A stretch of 58,868 nt of DNA from Natribacillus halophilus (GTDB taxonomy: Bacteria; Bacillota; Bacilli; Bacillales; Marinococcaceae): assembly GCF_900100185.1 (NCBI RefSeq), contig NZ_FNEN01000006.1, positions 103,992-162,859 on the forward strand, in the 5' to 3' direction. The translations under genes and the position numbers were made by a program. Within the stretch, counting starts at the first letter, position 1; each line of letters starts with the position of its first letter. Below the pieces are notes generated by a model that ran no database searches, was not told the DNA's origin, and saw only the letters and a program-made list of their open reading frames with translations. Positions 25,022 through 33,269 of this stretch are shown piece by piece.

Positions 25022-25897
25022 TTACACCTCATTCGTTTCCTCGTCGCGAAGCAGCAACGGCAGGCTTTCATGCAAACTTAACCGTTCGCGTTTCATAATT
25101 TGAACGTCTCGTTCCGCCAGCCATTTTTCCGTTGCTTCGGCATCACTCGTTAAAATCTGCGGCGGAACTCCCTCTACTTCTCGGATGCCGGGGGCCTCCT
25201 CAACCCCGGTGACGGATTTTGCAAGCCAGATCCGTTTAAATTGTTGTGCGAGTATATCTTTTTCCATCGGTTCTTGTGTTTTTCCATTTTTCATAATCAC
25301 AATATAGTCGGCGAGGCGTTGCACTTCATCCGCAATATGCGTCGCAAACACGATGCTGCCGTCCGGATCATCTTCCATTTTGCTGATGAGTATTTTTTCC
25401 AATTGTGTCTGCCCTTCCATATCAAGACCCGCAAACGGCTCGTCGAGGAGCAGAAGCGATGTATCGCGACTGAGCTGCAGGGCAAGAACCGCCTTGCGTT
25501 GCATACCGACGGATAGTTTGCTGATTCTTTTTCGGAGGGGTAGATCAAACTGTCGCGCGTAAGCTTGAAAACGATCATCTCTCCACGTGTCATCGTGATT
25601 GGCGTGTAAATCACGCAATTTTTGCAAACGAAACGGCAACACTTCCGGGAACGTTTGCGGAACATAGCTGAGAGCAGCTTTTCCTGCAATGCTATGAACA
25701 TTGTGCCCATGGACTTTCGTCTCTCCTTCGCCGGGATAATCCCCGCTCATCGCTTGGAAAAAAGTCGTTTTGCCGGCACCGTTATTTCCGATCACTGCCG
25801 TAATCGTGCCGGCGTGGATCTCCAGATTGATGGGGCCGAGTGAGAAATCATCCCCCATTTTCCTGACAATGTTTTTACACGTAAGTGTATGCATCAT
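25022..25897 (-). CDS. ABC transporter ATP-binding protein, YtrB-like
   Basis: A 291-residue ATPase with Walker A GNNGAGKTTFFQ, signature KLSVGMQRKAVLALQLS, Walker [14 protein letters not shown] and a switch His in VFATHIADEV. It starts directly at the stop of the GntR gene (TAA then ATG) and is the last gene of a four-gene operon with two small ABC-2 permeases. The layout resembles the ytr operon of B. subtilis, which is induced by cell-wall antibiotics. Substrate is unknown. Confidence 0.75.
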   Translation of the reverse strand: MMHTLTCKNIVRKMGDDFSLGPINLEIHAGTITAVIGNNGAGKTTFFQAMSGDYPGEGETKVHGHNVHSIAGKAALSYVPQTFPEVLPFRLQKLRDLHANHDDTWRDDRFQAYARQFDLPLRKRISKLSVGMQRKAVLALQLSRDTSLLLLDEPFAGLDMEGQTQLEKILISKMEDDPDGSIVFATHIADEVQRLADYIVIMKNGKTQEPMEKDILAQQFKRIWLAKSVTGVEEAPGIREVEGVPPQILTSDAEATEKWLAERDVQIMKRERLSLHESLPLLLRDEETNEV

Positions 25898-26281
25898 TTA
25901 TCTCTCCTCTTTCAAAACGATCGTCAATAATCGCTGAATCTCTGTATCCGTATACTCATGTTGGCGCGCTGTTTTCACGGCTTGCCTGAGAACGTCTTGC
26001 ACCGCTTGCTCTTTTAACATCGATCGTTTCTTTTTCCCCACTTCCTGGACGAATGTCCCCTTGCCGCGGTACGTTTTGATATAGGCTTGCTGCTCCAGGT
26101 TCTGATACGCGCGCCGGGTTGTAATCACGCTGCAACCCAATTCAGAGGCAAGCGCGCGAATGGACGGGAGGGCTGTGTCCGCCGGCAAATAACCGGACAC
26201 GATGAGCGCTTTCACTTGCTCTTCGATTTGATAATAAATCGGCTCTTGCCGGTCTTCATTAACTTCAATCGGGAGTGGCAT
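25898..26281 (-). CDS. GntR-family regulator, YtrA subfamily
   Basis: A 127-residue repressor. The winged helix reads QIEEQVKALIVSGYLPADTA, LPSIRALASELGCSVITTRR, then AYQNLEQQAYIKTYRGKGTF. The short C-terminal helical tail of about 45 residues marks the YtrA subfamily, which controls neighbouring ABC transporters. The start at 26281 has AAGGGGGA upstream; 26326 is a longer alternative without a site. It overlaps the upstream permease gene by 17 bases and probably represses the operon through the palindrome at 27792. Confidence 0.85.
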   Translation of the reverse strand: MPLPIEVNEDRQEPIYYQIEEQVKALIVSGYLPADTALPSIRALASELGCSVITTRRAYQNLEQQAYIKTYRGKGTFVQEVGKKKRSMLKEQAVQDVLRQAVKTARQHEYTDTEIQRLLTIVLKEER

Positions 26282-27014
26282 TAATATCCCCCTTCCGATT
26301 GATGCGTTTGTTGCCCAAGGACACAATTGTCAAGAGCGAAATCATAACAATAAGGTAGGCAGTCAACACGGCCAATGCCGGATATTTCTCCGCTAAAAAA
26401 ATCGAAAATGCCATGAACGTGAGATCAATTGGAACGAGCCAAACCCAAACAATGAAATAGAGCAAAAAATAAATAAAAACGACAATATACACTACGCCAT
26501 AAAGATGAAACCTTCTTTGAAAACGAATGCCAACCTCTTCAAGTGCAACGTATATTGAGAAAAAAGCAATAGCACCCCAGAAAACGAGAAAGCTGTAGAA
26601 GGCGGAATCTGTAAATGTAAAAGGAAACACGTCTGCAAAGACAGTTACAATACAAATGCTGACTATCATGATGACAGGCGCTTGCACACCCTTCACCAGT
26701 ATTCTGCTATATAATAATTGCTTCTCCGGAACGGGGAGGCGTCTTGCATATGTGTAAAAGGCACTCGACCACACTGACGGCGATAACTCTGACAACCTAA
26801 ATTCCTTGACATGTACATTGCCCAATAATACCAGAACCCCCATGATTAAAAAGACAGATTCCGGAATGGCATTCCCTAAATTCATTTCAGGATCCAAATT
26901 TGCAACGGCATTAATTAATAAGACTATTAATACGCAAGCGAGGAGTCCAGTTAAAAAACCGCGTAAGCCCATTTCTTTCCATTCAAACAGCGCTAACTGA
27001 AATATTTCCCTCAT
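26265..27014 (-). CDS. ABC-2-type membrane protein 2 of the YtrA-controlled operon
   Basis: A 249-residue protein with about six predicted membrane helices. It begins MREIFQLALFEWKEMGLRGF, and an amphipathic YTYARRLPVPEKQLLYSRIL follows helix two. It resembles the neighbouring 245-residue protein in length and layout, so the two are probably paralogous subunits of one exporter. AAGGAG precedes the ATG, four bases after the previous gene's stop. Family is inferred from context more than from motifs. Confidence 0.6.
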   Translation of the reverse strand: MREIFQLALFEWKEMGLRGFLTGLLACVLIVLLINAVANLDPEMNLGNAIPESVFLIMGVLVLLGNVHVKEFRLSELSPSVWSSAFYTYARRLPVPEKQLLYSRILVKGVQAPVIMIVSICIVTVFADVFPFTFTDSAFYSFLVFWGAIAFFSIYVALEEVGIRFQRRFHLYGVVYIVVFIYFLLYFIVWVWLVPIDLTFMAFSIFLAEKYPALAVLTAYLIVMISLLTIVSLGNKRINRKGDINATPD

Positions 27015-27018
27015 GTTT

Positions 27019-27756
27019 TTAAACTCCTTGCCTTTTTATCTTGTGTCTTCCTGCGACATCAACCGTCCATAACGTTACGAATACAATAGCCCCGGCTATG
27101 GCCAACATCGCTGTTGGCTGGGCTGCAGCATATTCAATCGTAAAACGTATAAATGTACCATTATAAGGAACGAGCCAAACCCAAAACACCAGGTAAAAAA
27201 TTAGAAATCCACTGATCCACGCGATTGCTTTCAGATCCATCCTCGTATCCTCTTTCTTGTTGTAACCTATTTCATTAATCGCGTTCATCGCGGAAATCAT
27301 CGCAACGGCTATCCAAAAGGCCGCAAAGCTAACGAAAGCATCATTCCCAAATAGAAAAGGAAATGGTGAGAGCTCTACAATGACTACTAGAGAGACTAGG
27401 ACAAACATGACTACTGCCAAATATATGGATTTCACGAGCAATCGACTGCGAAACAATACGACTTCAGAAACAGGCATTCTTTTCATGTAACGATAAAAAG
27501 GTGAAGATAATACACCGTCGTTCATTTTCTTCAAATTAAACGGCTCACCGTTGAACTGCGACCCCCCGAACCAAAGTAGAACTCCTATGATAAATACGAT
27601 GTCCATTCCGAAAAAAGCTACGTCATTTCCTTCCTGCGCAGCATAAGCAAAAAGAATAGAATAACAAACCAATATGAAGATCACGGATCCGATTCCTTTA
27701 ACACTCATATTCTTCCATTCAAACCACGCCAGACGAAGTACATCCCTTATCATCAT
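27019..27756 (-). CDS. ABC-2-type membrane protein 1 of the YtrA-controlled operon
   Basis: A 245-residue protein with about six membrane helices, first gene of the operon. MIRDVLRLAWFEWKNMSVKG and FYRYMKRMPVSEVVLFRSRL match the arrangement in the downstream paralogue. ATG at 27756 has GGGAG six bases upstream; a TTG form two codons longer is less likely. With its neighbour it should form the membrane part driven by the ATPase at 25022. No substrate signature is visible. Confidence 0.6.
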   Translation of the reverse strand: MMIRDVLRLAWFEWKNMSVKGIGSVIFILVCYSILFAYAAQEGNDVAFFGMDIVFIIGVLLWFGGSQFNGEPFNLKKMNDGVLSSPFYRYMKRMPVSEVVLFRSRLLVKSIYLAVVMFVLVSLVVIVELSPFPFLFGNDAFVSFAAFWIAVAMISAMNAINEIGYNKKEDTRMDLKAIAWISGFLIFYLVFWVWLVPYNGTFIRFTIEYAAAQPTAMLAIAGAIVFVTLWTVDVAGRHKIKRQGV

Positions 27757-27791
27757 GAACAACTCCCTAACTGTTCATCTGTTCATATCAA

Positions 27792-27826
27792 TATACACAG
27801 TATAACACTTTATGTGCATTTTGCAA
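27792..27826 (-). promoter_or_regulatory. Promoter and candidate GntR operator of the ABC-2 operon
   Basis: On the minus strand TTGCAA (-35), 16 bases, then TATACT (-10) lie about 40 bases upstream of the first permease gene. The -10 is embedded in the palindrome TATACTGTGTATA, a good position for repression by the YtrA-type regulator encoded in the operon. A direct repeat, GAACAGATGAACAG, lies just downstream. Confidence 0.6.
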
Positions 27827-27839
27827 CTGTTTTTTTCAT

Positions 27840-27872
27840 AAAAAAAACACACGCCCGCATTTGGACGTGTGA
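27840..27872 (-). terminator. Terminator of the nucleoside transporter gene
   Basis: A CACACG/CGTGTG stem is followed on the minus strand by eight T residues, 20 bases after the stop codon. Confidence 0.75.
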
Positions 27873-27892
27873 ATCGTTTACAGATTTATTTT

Positions 27893-29116
27893 TTAAAGTA
27901 TAAGCATACCTGCGATCGCGCCGTTCATCAAATTGCCGAGAATAGCCGCAATCAAGGCGCGCGGTCCGTACTGGGCAATTTCCTGGCGACGTTCCGGCAC
28001 AAGCGCGCCCAGACCGCCGATCATAATCGCGATCGTTCCGATATTGGCAAATCCGCTTAAGGCAAAGGTTGCAATCCCAATCGTTCTCGGATCCGTAATC
28101 GCACCGGCTTCCATCGCTTCAATAAGCGTGCCGAAACCGACGAACTCGTTGATAATCGTTTTTTCCGCGATCATTTGTCCGACCAACATTGCCTGCTCCC
28201 AAGGCACCCCGATTAAAAATGCCAAAGGAGAAAAGACAAAGCCAAATATGGTCGCAACGGTCAAATCCTGACTGATGAGTCCCAACCCTATATCAAACAA
28301 TTCCACAAGCGATACGAAGGCAAGTACCATGGCACCAACGTTCAAGGCCAACCGCAACCCGTCGGTTGTCCCTCTTGCCGCCGCATCAATCACATTTCTT
28401 GTGTCCTTATCCCTTTCGATTTTAACGTCGTCCGTTGTCTTACTGCGATCCGATTCGGGGATGACCATTTTAGCCATGACCAACCCTGCCGGCGCAGCCA
28501 TGAAGCTCGCGACAATCAAATAATCCACCGGTGCCCCCATCGCGACGAGACCGCCTAGGACAGATCCGGCAACGGTTCCCAATCCAACGGTCATAACCGT
28601 AAAAAATTCCGAACGTGTCATTTGATTCAAATAAGGTTTAATCGTAAGCGGAGACTCCGTAATCCCGACGAAAATATTCGCTGTTGCCGCAATGGATTCC
28701 ACTTTACTCGTCCCTAAGACTCTTGAAATAAGGCCGCCCAGAATTTTAATCAACCAGGGCATAAACCCTATGTAAAAGAGTACACCCATTAAGGCAGCGA
28801 AGAAAATAATGACAGACAAAACGTGAATGAAAAATGTGTTACCATCGTTAAGCGCCATCAAGTCTTCACCGAACAAAAAGTCAATCCCTGCATCTGCAGC
28901 GCCTAATATTCCGGTTACAAATTGACTGAGAACCGCAAGGATTTCTTCTCCTACTCCCCAGCCCAGGAAAAGCATCCCGATCACCAGCTGAAGTGCCAGC
29001 GCCCCTAAAACGGTTCGCACATTAATATTTTTCCTGTCCACCGAAAGCAAAAGCGCCAAACCCAGCAAAACAACAATGGCAACGATTCCCCAGGCGATAT
29101 TTCCCAATAACTCCAT
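27893..29116 (-). CDS. nupC: Concentrative nucleoside transporter (NupC/YutK-like)
   Basis: A 407-residue CNT-family symporter that takes up nucleosides with Na+ or H+. SKVESIAATANIFVGITESP holds the conserved GQTEAP-like segment of the family, followed by MTRSEFFTVMTVGLGTVAGS; GFANIGTIAIMIGGLGALVP is the conserved C-terminal SFxNxSSIGI-like motif. About ten membrane segments plus two re-entrant loops are expected. AAGGTGGG precedes the ATG. Single gene with its own terminator. The precise nucleosides cannot be read from sequence. Confidence 0.85.
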   Translation of the reverse strand: MELLGNIAWGIVAIVVLLGLALLLSVDRKNINVRTVLGALALQLVIGMLFLGWGVGEEILAVLSQFVTGILGAADAGIDFLFGEDLMALNDGNTFFIHVLSVIIFFAALMGVLFYIGFMPWLIKILGGLISRVLGTSKVESIAATANIFVGITESPLTIKPYLNQMTRSEFFTVMTVGLGTVAGSVLGGLVAMGAPVDYLIVASFMAAPAGLVMAKMVIPESDRSKTTDDVKIERDKDTRNVIDAAARGTTDGLRLALNVGAMVLAFVSLVELFDIGLGLISQDLTVATIFGFVFSPLAFLIGVPWEQAMLVGQMIAEKTIINEFVGFGTLIEAMEAGAITDPRTIGIATFALSGFANIGTIAIMIGGLGALVPERRQEIAQYGPRALIAAILGNLMNGAIAGMLIL

Positions 29117-29216
29117 GACCGCCCACCTTCCAATACATAATTAGTTCATAAGACTTGTCTGGCAACAGTCCAAGAATATACTACCATTATCATGACCTTC
29201 TGTCATCATTTTACCC

Positions 29217-29678
29217 TCATTCATTACGCTTACGGCCACGCCCCAGTTCGAGGATTGCCTCTTCCTCTTCCGTCTCCGCATATACCGCGGGTACTTCTAC
29301 CGGTGTTCTGTCCTGATTAATAGCGACCATGGTCACAAAAGAAGTGGTTGTTGTTTTCGTGTCTCCGGTCGCTGGGTTCTCCACGCTCACATGAACATAG
29401 ACGACCATTGATGTTCGACCCGTTTTCGCTATCCACGCTTCCACATTGACAAGGTCTCCCGATTTTACAGTTGAATGGAAATCAACGCTGTCAACTGATG
29501 CCGTCACAGCAATTTCACCGGAATGACGCATGGCCGTGATCGCCGCCGCTTCATCAATATAGGCGAGGACATTGCCGCCGAAAATCGTCTGCAGATGGTT
29601 CGTATCCGAAGGACTTACGAGGTGGGATTGCAGGGTATGGGAACGGGACATAGACCTGGATTCATTTTGCTTACTCAT
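29217..29678 (-). CDS. Acyl-CoA thioesterase, hotdog fold (YkhA-like)
   Basis: A 153-residue hotdog-fold thioesterase hydrolysing acyl-CoA. HLVSPSDTNHLQTIFGGNVL with AYIDEAAAITAMRHSG is the family signature, including the conserved Asn and Asp of the active site. The second half, VNVEAWIAKTGRTSMVVYVH, is the substrate-tunnel strand. Length and motifs match YkhA of B. subtilis and the YciA group. The C-terminus is Arg/Lys-rich (ELGRGRKRNE). It is monocistronic, with a 52-bp array upstream. Confidence 0.8.
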   Translation of the reverse strand: MSKQNESRSMSRSHTLQSHLVSPSDTNHLQTIFGGNVLAYIDEAAAITAMRHSGEIAVTASVDSVDFHSTVKSGDLVNVEAWIAKTGRTSMVVYVHVSVENPATGDTKTTTTSFVTMVAINQDRTPVEVPAVYAETEEEEAILELGRGRKRNE

Positions 29679-29770
29679 TCATATTAGCCCCCTTTCTCAC
29701 AAACCTACATTTTTTGACAAGGATCGTCAAATGCAAATGACCACCTCGTGTTGAAGTCCAGGCGCGGGCA

Positions 29771-30085
29771 TTGGAATGTGAATCGAAGTGGGATGATTGA
29801 AAAATAATCCCTCAAACGGGGGCGATCTGCTGCGATAGGTACAAGATGAGCCAAGTTATACCCCTAAAGCAGCTTGGCACTCTCCGTGAGGTACAAGATG
29901 AGCCAAGTTATACCCCAAAAACAGCTTGGCACTCTCCGTGAGGTACAAGAAGGGCTAAGTGTGCTCCAACCAAGTTCGTTGGAACATGAATACGGGTGGG
30001 ATGATTGAAAAAGTGTGCCAACCGTATCCGTTGGAACGCGAATCGAAGATAGTATGGCTGAAAAAGTACTCCAACCACTTAAAGC
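29771..30085. repeat. Composite 52-bp-period array, two unit types in register
   Basis: Two unit types share one register. TTGGAA boxes lie at 29771, 29979 and 30031; 29771 to 29979 is 208 bp, exactly four periods. Between them GTACAAGA units start at 29839, 29891 and 29943. The GTACAAGA units contain GCCAAG...CTTGGC arms and TTATACCCC, shared with the array at 49337. The TTGGAA units contain CCAAC-N7-GTTGG. The stretch has no supported ORF. Confidence 0.8.
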
Positions 30086-30118
30086 CCCTCATTTTCCATT
30101 AGAAAATGAGGGGCTTTA
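30080..30118 (-). terminator. Hairpin after the quinone-reductase remnant
   Basis: A near-perfect 15-bp stem, AAAGCCCCTCATTTT with AAAATGAGGGGCTTT, sits between the array and the broken reductase gene. It has A/T on both sides but no long T-run, so its strength as a terminator is uncertain. Confidence 0.55.
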
Positions 30119-30139
30119 AAAACGAACCTGCGTTTCTTT

Positions 30140-31113
30140 TTAAGATTTGACCTCCAGAATAATTTTACCTTTCGTTTTTCTGTCTTCCATTAATTCATGC
30201 ACGCGTGCCGCCTCTTCAAGGGTAAAAGTATGGCCAATTTGCAACTGCAGATCTCCGCTTCGCAAATGAGAAAACAATTCTTCTAAACTCGATTGTATCA
30301 ACTGGGGCTTCCTCATGACCTGCGGTAAAAAGAAGCCGATGACAGATTGATTTTTTTCCATAAGGCGGCGTGCGTCGAGTTTGCTTGGCTCGCCGCTCGC
30401 GGAACCGAAGACAATCAGACGCCCGAAGCGCCCGAGAATTCGCAGCGTTTTCTCGAAAATATCACCGCCGGCCATCTCCATCGCTATATCCACGCCCTCG
30501 CCATCAGTCGCTTGAAGGACTTCTTTTTCCCATCCTTCTTGCGTGTAATTGATGCATACGTCTGCGCCCAAGCGCTTTGCATCTGCCAATTTTTCCTCGG
30601 TACTCGCTGTCGCGATCACTTTGCCGGCACCAAGCAATTTCGCCAGCTGAACGGAAATACTGCCAACGCCACCGGCAGCGGCGTGGACGAGTACCGTCTC
30701 TCCTCCTTCTAATTGACCCATCGTTTTCAGGACGTGATAAGCACTTAGCCCTTGCAGGGGTAAGGCAGCGGCGGTGGAAAAATCCAGCTCGTCACCGATG
30801 GGAATCACCGCGCGTTCATCGACGCTCACATACTCGGCGTAGCCGCCAGAACCTGTCATTGTGACGACACGTTGCCCCGGGTCAACACTCGTCACTTCGC
30901 TTCCTGTTTCTTTAACGACACCCGCGACCTCCGCGCCGGGAATAAAGGGAACCGGCGTATGAACGACGTATTGACCTTTGCGTCTCATCGTGTCTGCATA
31001 ATTGATCGGTGAACTTCTATCAATACTTCCTTGTTTTCCGGCTGCGGTTGTTCCACATTCACTGTTTCCAACACTTCAGGACCACCATAATTCGAGAATT
31101 GAATGGCTTTCAT
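30140..31113 (-). pseudogene. Zinc-independent quinone oxidoreductase, frameshifted
   Basis: The main ORF (30140-30988, 282 residues) has the NADPH-binding AAAGGVGSISVQLAKLLGAG and PFIPGAEVAGVV of the QOR/MDR family but lacks the usual first 40-50 residues. Those are encoded just upstream in another frame from ATG at 31113: MKAIQFSNYGGPEVLETVNV and on to LIEVHR. The frames break near 30998, where the expected VHxxxINYADTMRRKG has a net loss of bases (VHR then INYAD). A small deletion, or a sequencing error, separates the two. AGGTGA precedes the upstream ATG. The 282-residue part alone would miss half the catalytic domain. Confidence 0.75.
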
Positions 31114-31221
31114 TTTTTCATCACCTATTTCCCTTTAAAATTGAGAGGTGTGTTCATCTGGCCATTATCCGGTTGCTGATGAACAGGCAAAGTATCATCT
31201 GTTAAATGGGGAGGAGTATAA

Positions 31222-31587
31222 CTATAGATTTTTCAAACGGTGGATCTCTCTACTGTGGTCATAAACGTTTTCTTCAATTCTTGTGAAATCAACGTCCAGC
31301 AACCGAAGTTGACGGTCAACATAGTCAAACCGACCCTTTGCTTCGTTAAAACGGGTGTCGATTTCTTTCCGCAGGCCTCTCTGTCCATCCGTCAATACCT
31401 TCTGCCCGGTTTTCAATTCTTCAATGTTTTCATCCATTCTATTCAATCTATCATCCATAGAGGTGATCCTTGTATCCATCGAGGTCATTCTTTCTTCCAC
31501 ACGCACTTGACCTGATTTTAACTCGTTAATATCTTGACCCATATCATCCAATTTCGACAAAATTTGTTCCAACTTTTGTTCACTCAT
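31222..31587 (-). CDS. Coiled-coil protein, partner of the nuclease-like gene
   Basis: A 121-residue protein almost wholly predicted as coiled coil. It repeats LDDMGQDINELKSGQ, then D-x-R-x2-SMD-x-R blocks and MDENIEELKTGQ, with heptad Leu/Ile/Met positions. The start at 31587 has GAGGGGGG upstream; an ORF from 31656 has no site. It begins 37 bases after the stop of the nuclease gene on the same strand, so the two are likely co-transcribed. Resemblance to phage or surface coiled-coil proteins is generic. Function unknown; an oligomerisation or regulatory partner is a guess. Confidence 0.65.
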   Translation of the reverse strand: MSEQKLEQILSKLDDMGQDINELKSGQVRVEERMTSMDTRITSMDDRLNRMDENIEELKTGQKVLTDGQRGLRKEIDTRFNEAKGRFDYVDRQLRLLDVDFTRIEENVYDHSREIHRLKNL

Positions 31588-31624
31588 CACTGCCCCCCCT
31601 CTTCTGCAATTATAATCTAACGAC

Positions 31625-33154
31625 CTATTTAATAACCCATTCCATCCTGTTTGCAAGAAGTTTTCTATCCAGCACTTGTGTTAAATTAAAGACTTGGAGA
31701 TCAAACGATGGTTTTTTCTGACCGGAATAATCCTGCCAATTTTCCGCTACAAACTTTAGATCTTCTGCTTTAATTAACGCTACTCCCGTATCATCTTCGG
31801 AAAAAACCTTTAATTTTTGAGCTTGATTAACCGCTTCTGGTGTAAAATCCGATGCGATAATTAAAAAAATGGATGCTTTCGTTTTTTCCGATCTAATGTA
31901 TCCAAGAAACTGCTCGACATGATCTTCGGGAAAAGCATACGGTTTTTCCGTACTTTTATTATCCCATAAGAGACTGGTTTTAGCATCAAGCTTGATTTTA
32001 CCATCCGCATGTTTAGATCCCGGCATTTCTTCAAGTTGCAGCCCCAGCTTTTTTTCAAACAAGTACCTTGTCGCTTCTTCAAAATATTTTTCGACATTTA
32101 CGTCTTTGTCTATGACTTTATTCGCTCTGAGTGACTTATAATTTCGGGAAGCCAGTTCTTCGAAAAAATCATAATAGATGGACCGTTCATCAGTCGGGTC
32201 TGAGTCTACTCTTACCGTCACGTTTTCATAATAGTCGATAATGTTCTGTATCTTTTCGTCTTTAGGTCCGCTAACATTAACGCCTTCCAACGTTCTGAGA
32301 TATTGTGTTAGTTCAGGATTACTGAGATGAGCCAGTGCTTGAGAAGGAACAATATCATATTTTAAAATTCTTTCAATCAAGTTATCCTTTTTCCCGCTAG
32401 AGTTAATTTCCATGGAAGCGAGTATAGATTTAAGTTGCACGACATTCAAATGATCAAGCAGTTGTCTATACGTTTCATTTCTCAATTCTTCTCCCATCTC
32501 ATATCTAACGACTCTTACAATGTCGCTGGGAATGATGTAGTACGTCGTTGCATCTGTCTTGAATCTAAGTAAAAGGCCCCTCAGTTGTAAATCTTTTAAA
32601 GAATGATCAATATGCCTTGCCGAATGCAGCTTGTTTCCCTTTTGTGGAAACCTCCCCATTCTACTTTCCATCAGATAATGATCCCAAATGGTTAGTTCGA
32701 ACTCATCACGAAGCGTGTATAGAATGTTTATTTCATGGGCATTTAAGGCTTCGTCTTTCGCCCAGGCCGTTTCCAGGACAGCCGTATACACCTTCATTGC
32801 CGTTTTATCTATTTTTGCTGTTATGTAACTTTCGTCTTGGCTGTCTTCCAATAATTGCGTCTGCAACGCTAATACATCTTCATGCAATTTTTTATCCGAT
32901 AATATATAATTTTCGCTACCCAGTAGACATTTAAGAATAAGCCTGTTTAACAACGTTGTATCCCGGTCAGTTGTTCTAAAGTTTAAGTTTCTTTTTACTC
33001 TTTCCTGATTTTTAAACTCATCGATGTTTTTAATGATAATATCTCGCATATCATCCTCATCACTTAATTTCACATCTTTTAAGAAGCTATCCACCGTCCT
33101 CGTTAAATACATTTTCGTCATCTTCGGCAATACCTCTTGTAAATGCAAGACCAT
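31625..33154 (-). CDS. Putative PD-(D/E)XK nuclease with winged-helix and SAP-like domains
   Basis: A 509-residue cytosolic protein not matched to a named family. Residues 1-130 are helical; 140-220 look like a winged helix (SLKDLQLRGLLLRFKTDATT); 233-265 and 277-309 look like two SAP-type DNA-binding motifs (LKSILASMEINSSGKKDNLI; YLRTLEGVNVSGPKDEKIQN). The C-terminal part, about 355-470, has D384 in KHADGKI and D398-x-K400 in LLWDNKS with an upstream Glu (E359/E360), the PD-(D/E)XK pattern; the ADG and DxK spacing recalls the FokI cleavage domain. No methyltransferase gene is nearby. The start at 33154 has GGGGAG close by; 33121 is an alternative. Confidence 0.6.
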   Translation of the reverse strand: MVLHLQEVLPKMTKMYLTRTVDSFLKDVKLSDEDDMRDIIIKNIDEFKNQERVKRNLNFRTTDRDTTLLNRLILKCLLGSENYILSDKKLHEDVLALQTQLLEDSQDESYITAKIDKTAMKVYTAVLETAWAKDEALNAHEINILYTLRDEFELTIWDHYLMESRMGRFPQKGNKLHSARHIDHSLKDLQLRGLLLRFKTDATTYYIIPSDIVRVVRYEMGEELRNETYRQLLDHLNVVQLKSILASMEINSSGKKDNLIERILKYDIVPSQALAHLSNPELTQYLRTLEGVNVSGPKDEKIQNIIDYYENVTVRVDSDPTDERSIYYDFFEELASRNYKSLRANKVIDKDVNVEKYFEEATRYLFEKKLGLQLEEMPGSKHADGKIKLDAKTSLLWDNKSTEKPYAFPEDHVEQFLGYIRSEKTKASIFLIIASDFTPEAVNQAQKLKVFSEDDTGVALIKAEDLKFVAENWQDYSGQKKPSFDLQVFNLTQVLDRKLLANRMEWVIK

Positions 33155-33230
33155 CAGCTCCCCTTTATAAGACCTTAGTTATTACTATTATACTATGCAA
33201 ACCGCAAAGATCAAAGTGTGGTTCTGCGCA

Positions 33231-33259
33231 ACAAAAAAAGGGAGCCAGCGGCTCCCTTT
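33231..33259 (-). terminator. Terminator of katA
   Basis: An AAAGGGAGCC/GGCTCCCTTT stem with a three-base loop is followed by TTTTTTT on the minus strand, just after the katA stop. Confidence 0.85.
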
Positions 33260-33269
33260 CCGTCAATTT

